Source: Antribacter soli
GTDB taxonomy: Bacteria > Actinomycetota > Actinomycetes > Actinomycetales > Cellulomonadaceae
DNA length: 64,000 bases
Direction of reading: 5' to 3'
Assembly (NCBI RefSeq): GCF_021568775.1
Contig: NZ_JAKGSG010000022.1
Span: 124,001-188,000 of the forward strand
This document shows positions 1-8,094 of this stretch, in pieces. The notes below the pieces were generated by a model. That model saw only the letters and a program-made list of their open reading frames with translations, did not search any database and was not told where the DNA came from. Positions within the stretch are counted from its first letter, which is position 1, and the number at the start of each line of letters is the position of its first letter. The translations under genes and the position numbers were made by a program.

Positions 1-817
1 GGATGTTCGTCAGGGCCGACCGCGCCTGACCGGGGTTCCGGTCCAGCAGGTGCAGGCCCACCCCAGCCTGCACGTTGATGGCGGACAGGGAGTGGGCGAG
101 GACGTCGTGCAGCTCGCGGGCGATGCGCAGGCGCTCGGCCGTCACGGCGGTGCGCTCGCGCTCGGCGGCGGTCTCGCGCGCGGCGGCACGGGCCGCGGCG
201 ATCCGCCCGGAGCGGTCCCGGATCGATCCTGCGACGAGCAGGACCACCGCCAGCCAGGCGGCCCCGGCGACGAGGTTTCCGAAGGTCGGCGCGTCGGTGC
301 TGGGCCAGCCGGGCCGGCCCCACGAGACCGTCCCGCGCAGCTCCGCCGCGCAGACCAGCACGCCGCCCAGGAGGGCCGCCCCGGCCCAGCCGATCAGGCG
401 GTGACGGTTGGCCGGGCCTGTCAGCACCACGGCGACGAGGACCGCCGCCGGACCGAGGAGGGCCGGGCCCCAGGGAAACCCGAGCGCCAGGAACGTGCCC
501 ACCGCGCCGACGGACGATGCCACGGCCAGGACCGGTCGCCGCGGCAGCAGACCGACAAGCGCCGCCGGGGAGACAAGCAGGAGGAGGACCGCCAGGAACG
601 GGACCCGCTGGCCGCGCCGGCCGGGTCCGCCGCCGGGCGACCCGTCCATCCAGCCGTCCATCCAGCCGCCTGACCAGCCGTTCCCGAACGGGCCCGACCA
701 CCCGTGCCGGGCGGTGCCGAAGGTGCCGAGCACGCTCACGAGCAGCACCAGGCCCGCCAGGAAGACGCGCGGGCGGCGACGGTCCAGGGGACCGGCTGGT
801 CCGGGGCCGGGCATCAT
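1..817 (-). CDS. Sensor histidine kinase, NarL/DesK type (3' part outside window)
   Basis: Only the first 272 codons are present; the gene runs off the left edge. The N-terminal half is membrane-embedded, with hydrophobic stretches interrupted by a Gly/Trp-rich loop near residues 38-60. It is followed by a helical segment rich in Ala/Glu/Arg and then the HisKA_3 dimerisation and phosphoacceptor region, with the motif ELHDVLAHSL near residue 235. Kinases of this class phosphorylate a NarL/LuxR-type response regulator; the ATPase domain and any partner regulator would lie left of the window. Two consecutive ATG codons (817 and 814) are possible starts. The family is clear, but the stimulus cannot be inferred. 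Confidence 0.85.
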   Translation of the reverse strand, partial: MMPGPGPAGPLDRRRPRVFLAGLVLLVSVLGTFGTARHGWSGPFGNGWSGGWMDGWMDGSPGGGPGRRGQRVPFLAVLLLLVSPAALVGLLPRRPVLAVASSVGAVGTFLALGFPWGPALLGPAAVLVAVVLTGPANRHRLIGWAGAALLGGVLVCAAELRGTVSWGRPGWPSTDAPTFGNLVAGAAWLAVVLLVAGSIRDRSGRIAAARAAARETAAERERTAVTAERLRIARELHDVLAHSLSAINVQAGVGLHLLDRNPGQARSALTNI

Positions 818-925
818 GCCAGCACGCTACGCCGGAGCCCGGGTGAGCGCGTCGTCCTGCGGTGCCGTGCCGCGTGGTCCCGGGGTGCCGTGGTGCACCT
901 GGGCAAGCGACCGCCGTCGGGCACG

Positions 926-1399
926 CTACGCACGGATCGCGGCCAGCACCCGTGGGTCCGCGCAGCCGCGGGCGAAGCCGGCGATGCGCCGGTCGATGTC
1001 CCGGCGCAGCAGTGCCGCGCCGATCCGCTCCGCGAGCGGCGCGAGCCACCGCGGCCTGCACGAGAAGGAGTACCGCCACACGGCGCGCGTGCCGCCGCCG
1101 GGCTCGGCCGCGAATCGCCACCCGGCCGCGAAGTGGTGGAAGAACCACGTCCCGGTGAGCATCTTCATGCCCACGTTCGTGGGCGGGTTGTACGAGACGT
1201 ACTCGCTGGTCATCCGCAGCCCCGACCGGTGGGTCGTGGCGACGCGCACGCCCTTGGCAGGGCGGGTCGCGCCGTCGAGGAGCCGCTGGCGGCGGATGAA
1301 CGGGTCCCACAGGAGCCGCACCTCGCCGGTGGTCTGGGACACGGCATACGCCGTGCCGGGATCGACGGGGACCACGAGGGAGGACTCGACGACTGGCAC
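926..1399 (-). CDS. SRPBCC (START/Bet v1-like) family protein
   Basis: 157 residues with the layout of the SRPBCC fold: an early beta-strand (VVESSLVV), a central segment containing TSEYVSYNPP and a GTWFFHHFA strand, and a C-terminal helix with a basic RRDIDRRIAGF stretch. Such proteins bind hydrophobic ligands in a deep cavity or act as cyclases or polyketide-type aromatases; the ligand cannot be predicted. The GTG at 1399 is the best start because homology-like sequence begins there and no other in-frame start lies close. The gene is downstream of the amidohydrolase on the same strand with a 53-base gap, so the two may be co-transcribed. Confidence 0.75.
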   Translation of the reverse strand: MPVVESSLVVPVDPGTAYAVSQTTGEVRLLWDPFIRRQRLLDGATRPAKGVRVATTHRSGLRMTSEYVSYNPPTNVGMKMLTGTWFFHHFAAGWRFAAEPGGGTRAVWRYSFSCRPRWLAPLAERIGAALLRRDIDRRIAGFARGCADPRVLAAIRA

Positions 1400-1452
1400 G
1401 GCACCATCGTGCCCGACGTCGGTCCCCTCACCTCGCGTTCTGCCTGAGTGGG

Positions 1453-2688
1453 TCAGGAGAAGCGCTCCTCGCGCTCCTTGACGACGCCCTTGCCGCGGCC
1501 GCCGTCGGCCGCGGCGTCCCACGTGAAGACCTCGGTGCCGGTGATGAAGACGTGCTCGGCGCGCGAGGTGACGTCGAGCGGGTCGCCCGACCAGACGACG
1601 ATGTCGCCGTCGAGACCCGGCGTCAGCGCTCCCACACGCGTGTCCAGGCCGAGGAACGACGCCGGGTTGACGGTCAGCGCCTCGATCGCGGTCTTCGGGT
1701 CCAGGCCCTCCTTGACGGCGAGCGAGGCCTGGTGCACCAGGAAGTTGATCGGCACGACGGGGTGGTCGGTCGTGATGGCGACGCGTACTCCGGCGGACGC
1801 GAGGCGGCCCAGGCTGGCGATCTCCCGGTGGCGCAGCTCGACCTTGGAGCGCGACGTGAACAGGGGCCCGAAGATGACAGGGACGTCCTTCTCGGCGAGC
1901 ACGTCGGCCAGGAACGCAGCCTCGGTGCCGTGGTTGATGACCAGGCGGTAGCCGAACTCGTCGGCGAGGCGCAGAGCCGTCGCGATGTCGTCGGCGCGGT
2001 GCACGTGCTGGTCCCACACGAGCTCGCCCGCCAGGACGCGCGCGAGGGTCTCCTTGGCGAGGTCGCGGTCGAACGGCTTGCCCTCGGCGGCCGCGGCGTC
2101 GCGCTTGGCGACGTAGTTCTGCGCGTCCACGAAGGCCTTGCGGATCACGTTCGCGACCCCCAGGCGTGTCGAGGGGAGCTGCTTCTTGTCCCCGTAGACG
2201 CGCTTGGGGTTCTCGCCGAGCGCGCTCTTCACCGAGACGGTGCCGCTGATGACCTGCTCGTCGACGGTGCGGCCGCCCCAGGTCTTGATCGCGACGGTCT
2301 GGCCGCCGATCGGGTTGCCCGAGCCCGGCTTGATCACGGCGCTCGTGACGCCGCCGAGGAGGGCGTCGCGGAAGCCCTCGTCCTCGATGTTGATCCCGTC
2401 GATGGCGCGCAGGGCCGACCCGTCCGGGTGCGTCATCTCGTTCGTGTCGTTGCCTGCCCAGCCCTCGCCCTCCTCGTGGGTGCCGATGTGGCCGTGCGCC
2501 TCGATGAAGCCCGGGAGCACCCACCTGCCCTGCGCGTCCAGGGTGGTGACGCCCTCGGGGATCGCGACGTCGGCGCCGACCGCGGTGATGACGCCGTACT
2601 CGACGAGGACCGTGCCGCTCTCGATCGGCTCGGCAGCGACGGGCACCACATAGGCGTTGGTGATGGCGATGCTGGAACGCGTTGTCAT
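1453..2688 (-). CDS. Imidazolonepropionase-like amidohydrolase
   Basis: 411 residues. It starts with a small beta domain, then the amidohydrolase TIM barrel. Metal-binding residues are in FIEAHGHIGTH near residue 60, a barrel His in WDQHVHRADD, NHGTEAAF, and the catalytic Asp in ITTDHPVVP near residue 310. The C-terminal segment (LGLDTRVGALTPGLDGDIVVW) is the usual closing beta-sandwich of amidohydrolases annotated as imidazolonepropionase-like or deacetylase-like. These enzymes hydrolyse amide or related bonds in small cyclic or N-acyl compounds; there is no evidence for a specific substrate and no hut genes are nearby. ATG at 2688 is chosen; upstream sequence in frame is non-homologous. The gene diverges from nadE, with a 93-base shared promoter region. 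Confidence 0.85.
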   Translation of the reverse strand: MTTRSSIAITNAYVVPVAAEPIESGTVLVEYGVITAVGADVAIPEGVTTLDAQGRWVLPGFIEAHGHIGTHEEGEGWAGNDTNEMTHPDGSALRAIDGINIEDEGFRDALLGGVTSAVIKPGSGNPIGGQTVAIKTWGGRTVDEQVISGTVSVKSALGENPKRVYGDKKQLPSTRLGVANVIRKAFVDAQNYVAKRDAAAAEGKPFDRDLAKETLARVLAGELVWDQHVHRADDIATALRLADEFGYRLVINHGTEAAFLADVLAEKDVPVIFGPLFTSRSKVELRHREIASLGRLASAGVRVAITTDHPVVPINFLVHQASLAVKEGLDPKTAIEALTVNPASFLGLDTRVGALTPGLDGDIVVWSGDPLDVTSRAEHVFITGTEVFTWDAAADGGRGKGVVKEREERFS

Positions 2689-2781
2689 GCGCCAATCATT
2701 ACCCAGGGAAATTACCTGCGGCAACGAACCGGTGGCAGGTGCACAGGGGTTCGGCACGTTGACCGAACCTAGACTCAGGGC

Positions 2782-4938
2782 GTGGACTTCTACTCGGCCT
2801 ACGCCCACGGGTTCGCCCGCGTCGCCGCCTGCACCATCCCGGTCGCCGTGGCCGACCCCGCCGCGAACGCCGTGGCGGTCCTGGACCAGGCGCGCGAGTG
2901 CCACGACCAGGGCGTCGCCGTCGCGGTGTTCCCCGAGCTGTGCCTGAGCGGCTACGCGATCGACGACCTCCTGCTCCAGGACACGCTCCTCGAGGGGGTC
3001 CTCGAGGCGCTCGCGGAGATCGTCGCGGCCAGCGCGGACCTCCTGCCGATGCTCGTCGTCGGCGCGCCGCTACGGGCCGGGAGCCGCCTGCTGAACGCGG
3101 CCGTCGTCGTCCACAAGGGGCGGATCCTCGGCGTCGCGCCGAAGTCCTACCTGCCGAACTACCGCGAGTTCTACGAGAAGCGGCACTTCGCCCCGGGCGA
3201 CGACCGGCGTGGCGGCACGCTCACCCTCCTCGGCGAGGAGGTCCCGCTCGGGCCCGACCTCGTCTTCCACGCGACCGACGTGCCCGGGCTCGACGTCCAC
3301 GTCGAGGTCTGCGAGGACATGTGGGTGCCCGTGCCGCCGTCGGCGGAGGCGGCCCTGGCCGGCGCCACCGTGCTGCTCAACCTGAGCGGCAGCCCCATCA
3401 CCGTGGGCCGCGCCGAGGAGCGGCGCATGCTCGTGCGCAGCGCGAGCGCCCGCTGCCTCGCCGCCTACGTGTTCGCCGCCGCCGGGCAGGGCGAGTCCAG
3501 TACGGACCTGAGCTGGGACGGCCAGACGATGGCCTACGAGTGCGGCGACCTCCTCGGCGAGACGGAGCGCTTCCCCGACGGGCCGCGCCGCACCGTCGTG
3601 GACGTCGACCTCGACCGGCTGCGCCAGGAGCGCTTGCGGCAGGGCAGCTTCGACGACAACCGGCGCGGCCTCGGCCTCGCCGCGGCCCCCGGCACGCTGT
3701 CCGATCCCCGGGGTCCCCGCGAAGTACCGCAGCGAAGCGAGGACACTTCGTGGGGTTGGGGCGCCGGTGGCTCGCCCCGGGCGGGCGCCGCGACGGGGCG
3801 GAGGTTCCGGACGGTGGAGTTCACGGTGGCGCCGCCGTCGGGCGACATCGGGCTGCGGCGGAAGGTGGACCGCTTCCCCTTCGTGCCCGACGACCCGGCA
3901 CGCCTCGCCCTCGACTGCTACGAGGCGTACAACATCCAGGTCAGCGGCCTGGAGCAGCGGCTCGCGGCGATCGGGCACCCGAAGGTCGTGATCGGTGTGT
4001 CGGGCGGCCTCGACTCGACGCACGCCCTGATCGTCGCGGCCCGCGCCATGGACCGCCTGGGGCGGCCGCGCAGCGACATCCACGCGTTCACGATGCCGGG
4101 CTTCGCGACGGGCGAGCGGACGAAGGGGTACGCGACGCGGCTGTCGAAGGCGCTCGGCGTGACGTTCGCCGAGCTCGACATCCGGCCCGCGGCCGAGCAG
4201 ATGCTCAAGGACCTGGACCACCCGTACTCCGGCGGGACGAAGCACTACGACGTCACGTTCGAGAACGTCCAGGCCGGCCTGCGCACCGACTACCTGTTCC
4301 GGCTCGCGAACCACCGGGGCGGCATCGTGCTCGGCACGGGCGACCTGTCGGAGCTGGCGCTCGGCTGGTGCACGTACGGCGTCGGCGACCAGATGTCGCA
4401 CTACGCGGTGAACACCGGGGTGCCGAAGACGTTGATCCAGCACCTCATCCGGTGGGTGATCGACTCGTCGCAGTTCGGGGACGACGTCAACGGCGTGCTC
4501 CGCGAGATCCTCACGCAGGAGATCACGCCCGAGCTCGTGCCGACCGAGGAGGGCGAGGTCCCGCAGTCCACCGAGGCGACCGTGGGGCCCTACGCCCTGC
4601 AGGACTTCACGCTGTTCTGGACGCTGCGGCACGGGTTCCGGCCGTCGAAGATCGCGTTCCTCGCGTGGCACGCCTGGCATGACGCCGGCGCCGGCGAGTG
4701 GCCGCCCGGCTTCCCCGCCGAGGGCCGGACGGAGTACGACCTGGCGACGATCCGCAAGTGGCTCGTCGTGTTCGTGCGGCGGTTCTTCGCGTCCCAGTTC
4801 AAGCGGTCCGCCCTGCCGAACGGGCCCAAGGTGGCCGCGGGTGGCACGATGTCGCCGCGCGGCGACTGGCGCATGCCGTCGGACGCGAGCCCGGTGGCCT
4901 GGCTGGCCGAGCTGGAGAAGAACGTCCCGGCGGCGTGA
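2782..4938 (+). CDS. nadE: Glutamine-dependent NAD(+) synthetase
   Basis: 718 residues, two domains. The N-terminal nitrilase-type glutaminase (about 1-290) has the Glu-Lys-Cys triad: FPELCLSGY near residue 52, PKSYLPNY near 120 and VEVCEDMW near 177. The C-terminal synthetase (about 375-690) has the ATP P-loop SGGLDST near 408 and the GTGDLSELALGW motif. It converts deamido-NAD to NAD using ATP, with ammonia channelled from glutamine. The start is a GTG. Between the domains, about residues 310-340, is an extra Gly/Pro/Arg/Trp-rich linker encoded by a palindromic DNA element at 3715-3755; the family is usually about 680 residues, so this looks like an insertion that keeps the frame. Confidence 0.95.
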   Translation: MDFYSAYAHGFARVAACTIPVAVADPAANAVAVLDQARECHDQGVAVAVFPELCLSGYAIDDLLLQDTLLEGVLEALAEIVAASADLLPMLVVGAPLRAGSRLLNAAVVVHKGRILGVAPKSYLPNYREFYEKRHFAPGDDRRGGTLTLLGEEVPLGPDLVFHATDVPGLDVHVEVCEDMWVPVPPSAEAALAGATVLLNLSGSPITVGRAEERRMLVRSASARCLAAYVFAAAGQGESSTDLSWDGQTMAYECGDLLGETERFPDGPRRTVVDVDLDRLRQERLRQGSFDDNRRGLGLAAAPGTLSDPRGPREVPQRSEDTSWGWGAGGSPRAGAATGRRFRTVEFTVAPPSGDIGLRRKVDRFPFVPDDPARLALDCYEAYNIQVSGLEQRLAAIGHPKVVIGVSGGLDSTHALIVAARAMDRLGRPRSDIHAFTMPGFATGERTKGYATRLSKALGVTFAELDIRPAAEQMLKDLDHPYSGGTKHYDVTFENVQAGLRTDYLFRLANHRGGIVLGTGDLSELALGWCTYGVGDQMSHYAVNTGVPKTLIQHLIRWVIDSSQFGDDVNGVLREILTQEITPELVPTEEGEVPQSTEATVGPYALQDFTLFWTLRHGFRPSKIAFLAWHAWHDAGAGEWPPGFPAEGRTEYDLATIRKWLVVFVRRFFASQFKRSALPNGPKVAAGGTMSPRGDWRMPSDASPVAWLAELEKNVPAA
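3715..3755. repeat. Palindromic element inside nadE
   Basis: Arms ccccgcgaagt (3715-3725) and acttcgtgggg (3745-3755) pair over 11 bases with one G-T wobble around a 19-base loop. The element encodes part of the extra linker between the two NadE domains. It resembles in-gene palindromic insertions known from other bacteria, but no second copy with the same sequence was found in this window. Confidence 0.5.
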
Positions 4939-4945
4939 CCGGTCC

Positions 4946-5332
4946 TCACCGCTGCTGGCGGACCAGCTCGATCGGGTTGCCCGTCGGATCCGCGACCCAC
5001 GCGACGCGCAGACGGCCGTCCTGGAAGTCGTGCGGCGCGCTCATCGGCGTCGCGCCCACCGCGAGCGCCTGGTCGTAGGACGCATCCACGTCGTCGCACC
5101 ACAGGCAGAGCTCCATGGCCGCGCCCGCCTCGGACACCTCGATCCCGTGCTCCTCGCGGGCCGCGCCGGGCGAGGCGACCCCGATGGTGAGGCCCGCACC
5201 GCTGAGCTCCACGTGGAGGGGCTCGCCCTCCGGCGCGTAGCGGTACGTCTCCTCGAAGCCGAGGTCGCGGTAGAAGGCAACCGACCGCTCGACGTCCTCG
5301 GCGTAGAGGTTGACCTGGGAACCCGTGAACAT
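4946..5332 (-). CDS. VOC family protein (glyoxalase/dioxygenase superfamily)
   Basis: 128 residues with the paired beta-alpha-beta-beta-beta modules of the vicinal oxygen chelate fold: FTGSQVNLYAEDVERSVAFY at the start and RVAWVADPTGNPIEL at the end, the latter being the typical closing motif with a metal-ligand Glu. Members bind a divalent metal and act as lyases, dioxygenases, epimerases or drug-binding resistance proteins. Nothing here separates these options. ATG at 5332 is used; a GTG two codons upstream is also possible. The gene converges on nadE with a 7-base gap. Confidence 0.85.
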   Translation of the reverse strand: MFTGSQVNLYAEDVERSVAFYRDLGFEETYRYAPEGEPLHVELSGAGLTIGVASPGAAREEHGIEVSEAGAAMELCLWCDDVDASYDQALAVGATPMSAPHDFQDGRLRVAWVADPTGNPIELVRQQR

Positions 5333-5385
5333 GGCCACACCGTACGCGCGGCCACCGACACAGGCTCCCGGAGTAGGGTCGATCC

Positions 5386-6138
5386 ATGCCCGCAACGACC
5401 GTCGCTCTCGTTCGCCCCCGGCCGTCCGCCCGCCTGCTCGCAGCAGCCGCCACGCTGCTCGCGCTCGCGGTGGTCCTGGTCGCGGGCCTCGTTGCCGGTT
5501 CCCTCCCGGCCAGCGCGCACGACGCGCTCCTCTCCTCCGTCCCGGCCGACGGCCAGACCGTCGAGCAGGCGCCCGGGAGCATCCTGCTGACGTTCACGGA
5601 GGCCCCGCTCGAGACCGGCGCCCAGATCGTCGTCACGGGACTCGACGGCGCGCAGGTCGAGGTCGGCGAGCTCGCGTTCGACGCCGCGGCGGCCAGCGTA
5701 AAGGCCGCGCTCCCCACCGACGTGGCCGGCGGCACCTACACCGTCGCGTGGCACGTCGTCTCCTCGGACGGGCACCCCATCGAGGGCACCCTCTCGTACG
5801 CGGTGCCCGAGCCGGCGGCCGAGGCCACGCCCGAGGCAACGGCGACGCCCGAGGCCACGGCGACGCCCGGCAGCGAGGCCGACGCCGTCCAGGCCGAGAC
5901 CTCGGTCGAGGGCGACGCCCGCACGGTCCCGGTGCCGACGGGCGACGCATCGACACCGCTCGTGATCGCGGGCTCGATCGCGGCGGCGGCCGTCGTGGCC
6001 GCCGCGGCCTTCTTCGCGGTGCGCCGCAAGATCCAGGACAACGAGGAGCTGCGCCGCAACAAGCCGTCGGAGCCCAGCGAGCCCACCGAGCCAACCGAGC
6101 AGTCCGAGACCGAGGACCCTGAGGAGCCGAAGGCCTGA
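5386..6138 (+). CDS. CopC domain-containing, membrane-anchored secreted protein
   Basis: 250 residues. A signal peptide (hydrophobic core about 16-40) is predicted to end at ASA, leaving His45 as the new N-terminus, which is the N-terminal copper ligand of CopC proteins. The CopC beta-barrel covers about 45-140 and includes a second conserved His in VVSSDGHP. An Ala/Thr/Pro/Glu linker with ATPEATATPEATATP repeats follows, then one membrane helix (about 199-220) and an acidic Glu/Pro/Ser tail. It probably binds Cu(II) outside the membrane and delivers or sequesters it. No CopD fusion or neighbour is present; the copper efflux genes are 9 kb away. The final codons meet the convergent MFS gene. 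Confidence 0.85.
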   Translation: MPATTVALVRPRPSARLLAAAATLLALAVVLVAGLVAGSLPASAHDALLSSVPADGQTVEQAPGSILLTFTEAPLETGAQIVVTGLDGAQVEVGELAFDAAAASVKAALPTDVAGGTYTVAWHVVSSDGHPIEGTLSYAVPEPAAEATPEATATPEATATPGSEADAVQAETSVEGDARTVPVPTGDASTPLVIAGSIAAAAVVAAAAFFAVRRKIQDNEELRRNKPSEPSEPTEPTEQSETEDPEEPKA

Positions 6139-6139
6139 C

Positions 6140-7510
6140 TCAGGCCGCCCGGCCGAACCGGACCAGCAGCACGGTCACGACAGCCGGCACGAGCAGGACC
6201 GCGCCCGCGACGTTGACCGCCTGGAACCCGCCCCAGGCCAGGAGCGGCCCGGCGACGGCGGCTGCCGCCGCGCCGGCGTAGTTCATGAGGGCGTCGGTGG
6301 CGCCCTGCAGTGGGAGGCGTCGGCGGTCGTCGGGCACGGCGGCGAGGACGGCCGACGCCGAGATCACGCAGGCCGACCAGCCGAGCCCGAGCAGGACGAG
6401 GGCGATCGCGGTGACCGACTCGGTGCCGTGGCCGCCGTGCGCGGCCGCTGCCCGCGCGGCGACGAGGCCGACCGCCACCGCCGAGGCCTGCAGCGTCAGG
6501 CCGGCTGCCCCGACCGCCGTCGGGCCCAGCCGGTCGGTCAGCCACCCGAAGACCGGGCTGAACGCGAACATGCCCAGCACGTGCAGACTGATCACGAGGC
6601 CGACAAGCTCGAGCGACATCCCGCCGTGCTGCATGTGCAGCGGCGTCATCACCATCACCATGATCATCACCGAGTGCGCCACGGCGGTGGTCACGACGGC
6701 GAAGCGCGTCCGCGGCATGCGCAGCGCCCACGCGAGCGAGGCCAGCGCCCCGTCGGCCTTCCGGCGGTGTCCGAGGGCGGTCGCCCCCGGCGGCGTGGCC
6801 GGTGCCACGACCGGGTGTGCCGACCGGTAGAGCAGCGCGATGACCGTCCCGGCGAGTACGTACGCGGCGAGCGAGAACAGGTACGGGCCCGCGAGGACGG
6901 GCAGCCCGACGGCGCGGGCGAGCGCAGCTCCCGGTCCGGCGAGGTTGGGTCCGGCGACGGACCCCACGGTCGTGGCCCACAGCACCACGGCCATCGTGCG
7001 CCCGCGCGTGGTCTCGCCGGCGTTCTCGCCGGCGGCGTACCGGGACTGCAGGTTGGTCGCGTTCGCGATCCCGTACAGGGCGAGGCCCACGAGGAGCAGG
7101 AGGAACTGGCCGGCGAGGGCGGCGGTGACGATGAGCAGCGCGCCCACCGTCGCGAGCGCGTACCCGAGGGCCAGCGCCCGGCGTCGGCCGCGCCGCGCGG
7201 CGAGCCCCGCGAGCGGGATCGACGCGACAGCGGCGGCGAGGACCCCGGTCGCCTGGGCGAGACCGGCGACGGACGTCCCGCCCAGGTCCTCGGCGAGCAG
7301 CGCCCCCACGGCGGCGCCCGAGGCGACGCCGACGCCGGCGAGGAGGTTGCTCACCACGAGGACGACGACGTTGCGCCCCGCGCCCGCGGGCGCCGGTGCG
7401 GGCGTGTCCGACGGCGTGTCGGTCTTGGTCCTCGAGGCCGGCTCCGGCGTGTCGGGCGGCGCGGCGTCGCGGAACCCTGCGGGCGCGATCGGGGCGTCAG
7501 GATCGCTCAT
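6140..7510 (-). CDS. MFS transporter
   Basis: 456 residues: a 40-residue Pro/Ala/Thr-rich cytoplasmic start followed by about 12 hydrophobic helices in two sixes. The loop motif AARRGRRRALALG near residue 125 matches the MFS motif between helices 2 and 3, and FGWLTDRLGPTAVG is its counterpart in the second half. The latter half includes a His/Met-rich stretch (MVMTPLHMQHGGMS) seen in several uncharacterised actinobacterial MFS carriers. Substrate unknown; drug efflux is the common assignment. ATG at 7510 was chosen because upstream codons in frame are not membrane-like. Confidence 0.85.
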   Translation of the reverse strand: MSDPDAPIAPAGFRDAAPPDTPEPASRTKTDTPSDTPAPAPAGAGRNVVVLVVSNLLAGVGVASGAAVGALLAEDLGGTSVAGLAQATGVLAAAVASIPLAGLAARRGRRRALALGYALATVGALLIVTAALAGQFLLLLVGLALYGIANATNLQSRYAAGENAGETTRGRTMAVVLWATTVGSVAGPNLAGPGAALARAVGLPVLAGPYLFSLAAYVLAGTVIALLYRSAHPVVAPATPPGATALGHRRKADGALASLAWALRMPRTRFAVVTTAVAHSVMIMVMVMTPLHMQHGGMSLELVGLVISLHVLGMFAFSPVFGWLTDRLGPTAVGAAGLTLQASAVAVGLVAARAAAAHGGHGTESVTAIALVLLGLGWSACVISASAVLAAVPDDRRRLPLQGATDALMNYAGAAAAAVAGPLLAWGGFQAVNVAGAVLLVPAVVTVLLVRFGRAA

Positions 7511-7730
7511 CCTGCGAGCGTAGACCGGCCAGGAGATGGTGGATCGTCTCAACTGCCATTCGTTCGAACGTGCGGACGATGCCCTGCCGAGGCCGTTGTG
7601 AGCAGAATGTCACCCGAATGTTGTGCCCAAGAGCCCCGTTCTCCGCGAAGATCCGCCGATCTGCTGGCAGGATGGGTGCTCGACGTCGCGCGGTAGACCG
7701 CCGTGCGACGTGACCGAAGAAGGGAAACGC

Positions 7731-8012
7731 ATGTCGCTCAACAAGTCCGAGCTCGTCTCGGCGATCGCGTCGAAGTCCGGTCTCACGAAGACGGACACCG
7801 AGAAGGCCATCGACGCTTTCCAGGAGGTGCTCATCGAGTCGCTCGCCTCTGGCGAGGCGGTGAAGGTCACCGGCCTGTTCTCGGCCGAGCGCGTCGAGCG
7901 CGCAGAGCGCACGGGCCGCAACCCGCGCACCGGCGAGGAGATCATCATCCCCGCCAACTTCGGTGTGAAGCTCAGCGCCGGCTCGCTGCTGAAGAAGGCC
8001 GTCGCCAAGTGA
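7731..8012 (+). CDS. hup: HU family DNA-binding protein
   Basis: 93 residues, the usual length of a single-domain HU. It begins MSLNKSELV and has the dimerisation helices followed by the DNA-clamping arm with GRNPRTGEEI and the C-terminal LKKAV. HU bends and compacts the nucleoid. There is no Lys/Ala-rich C-terminal tail of the type found in mycobacterial HupB. The start ATG has a good ribosome site (gaagaaggg, about 6 bases upstream). A strong terminator follows 26 bases after the stop codon, so the gene is probably monocistronic. Confidence 0.95.
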   Translation: MSLNKSELVSAIASKSGLTKTDTEKAIDAFQEVLIESLASGEAVKVTGLFSAERVERAERTGRNPRTGEEIIIPANFGVKLSAGSLLKKAVAK

Positions 8013-8038
8013 CGCTTCGCTGACGTGAGCAGCGACGC

Positions 8039-8069
8039 AAGGCCCGGCCCCCGCGAGGGGCCGGGCCTT
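8039..8069 (+). terminator. Rho-independent-type terminator of the HU gene
   Basis: A perfect 13-bp stem, aaggcccggcccc (8039-8051) with ggggccgggcctt (8057-8069), and a 5-base loop. There is no long U tract, as usual in high-GC actinobacteria. It also lies just downstream of the convergent gene ending at 8095 and may serve both. Confidence 0.85.
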
Positions 8070-8094
8070 CGTCATGCGCGCAGGCGGAGCCCGC

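Noticed and set aside
926-2695. A long minus-strand frame joining the SRPBCC gene to the amidohydrolase region
   Set aside because: Its first three-quarters are an out-of-frame reading of the amidohydrolase gene. Only the part from 1399 onward looks like a protein fold.
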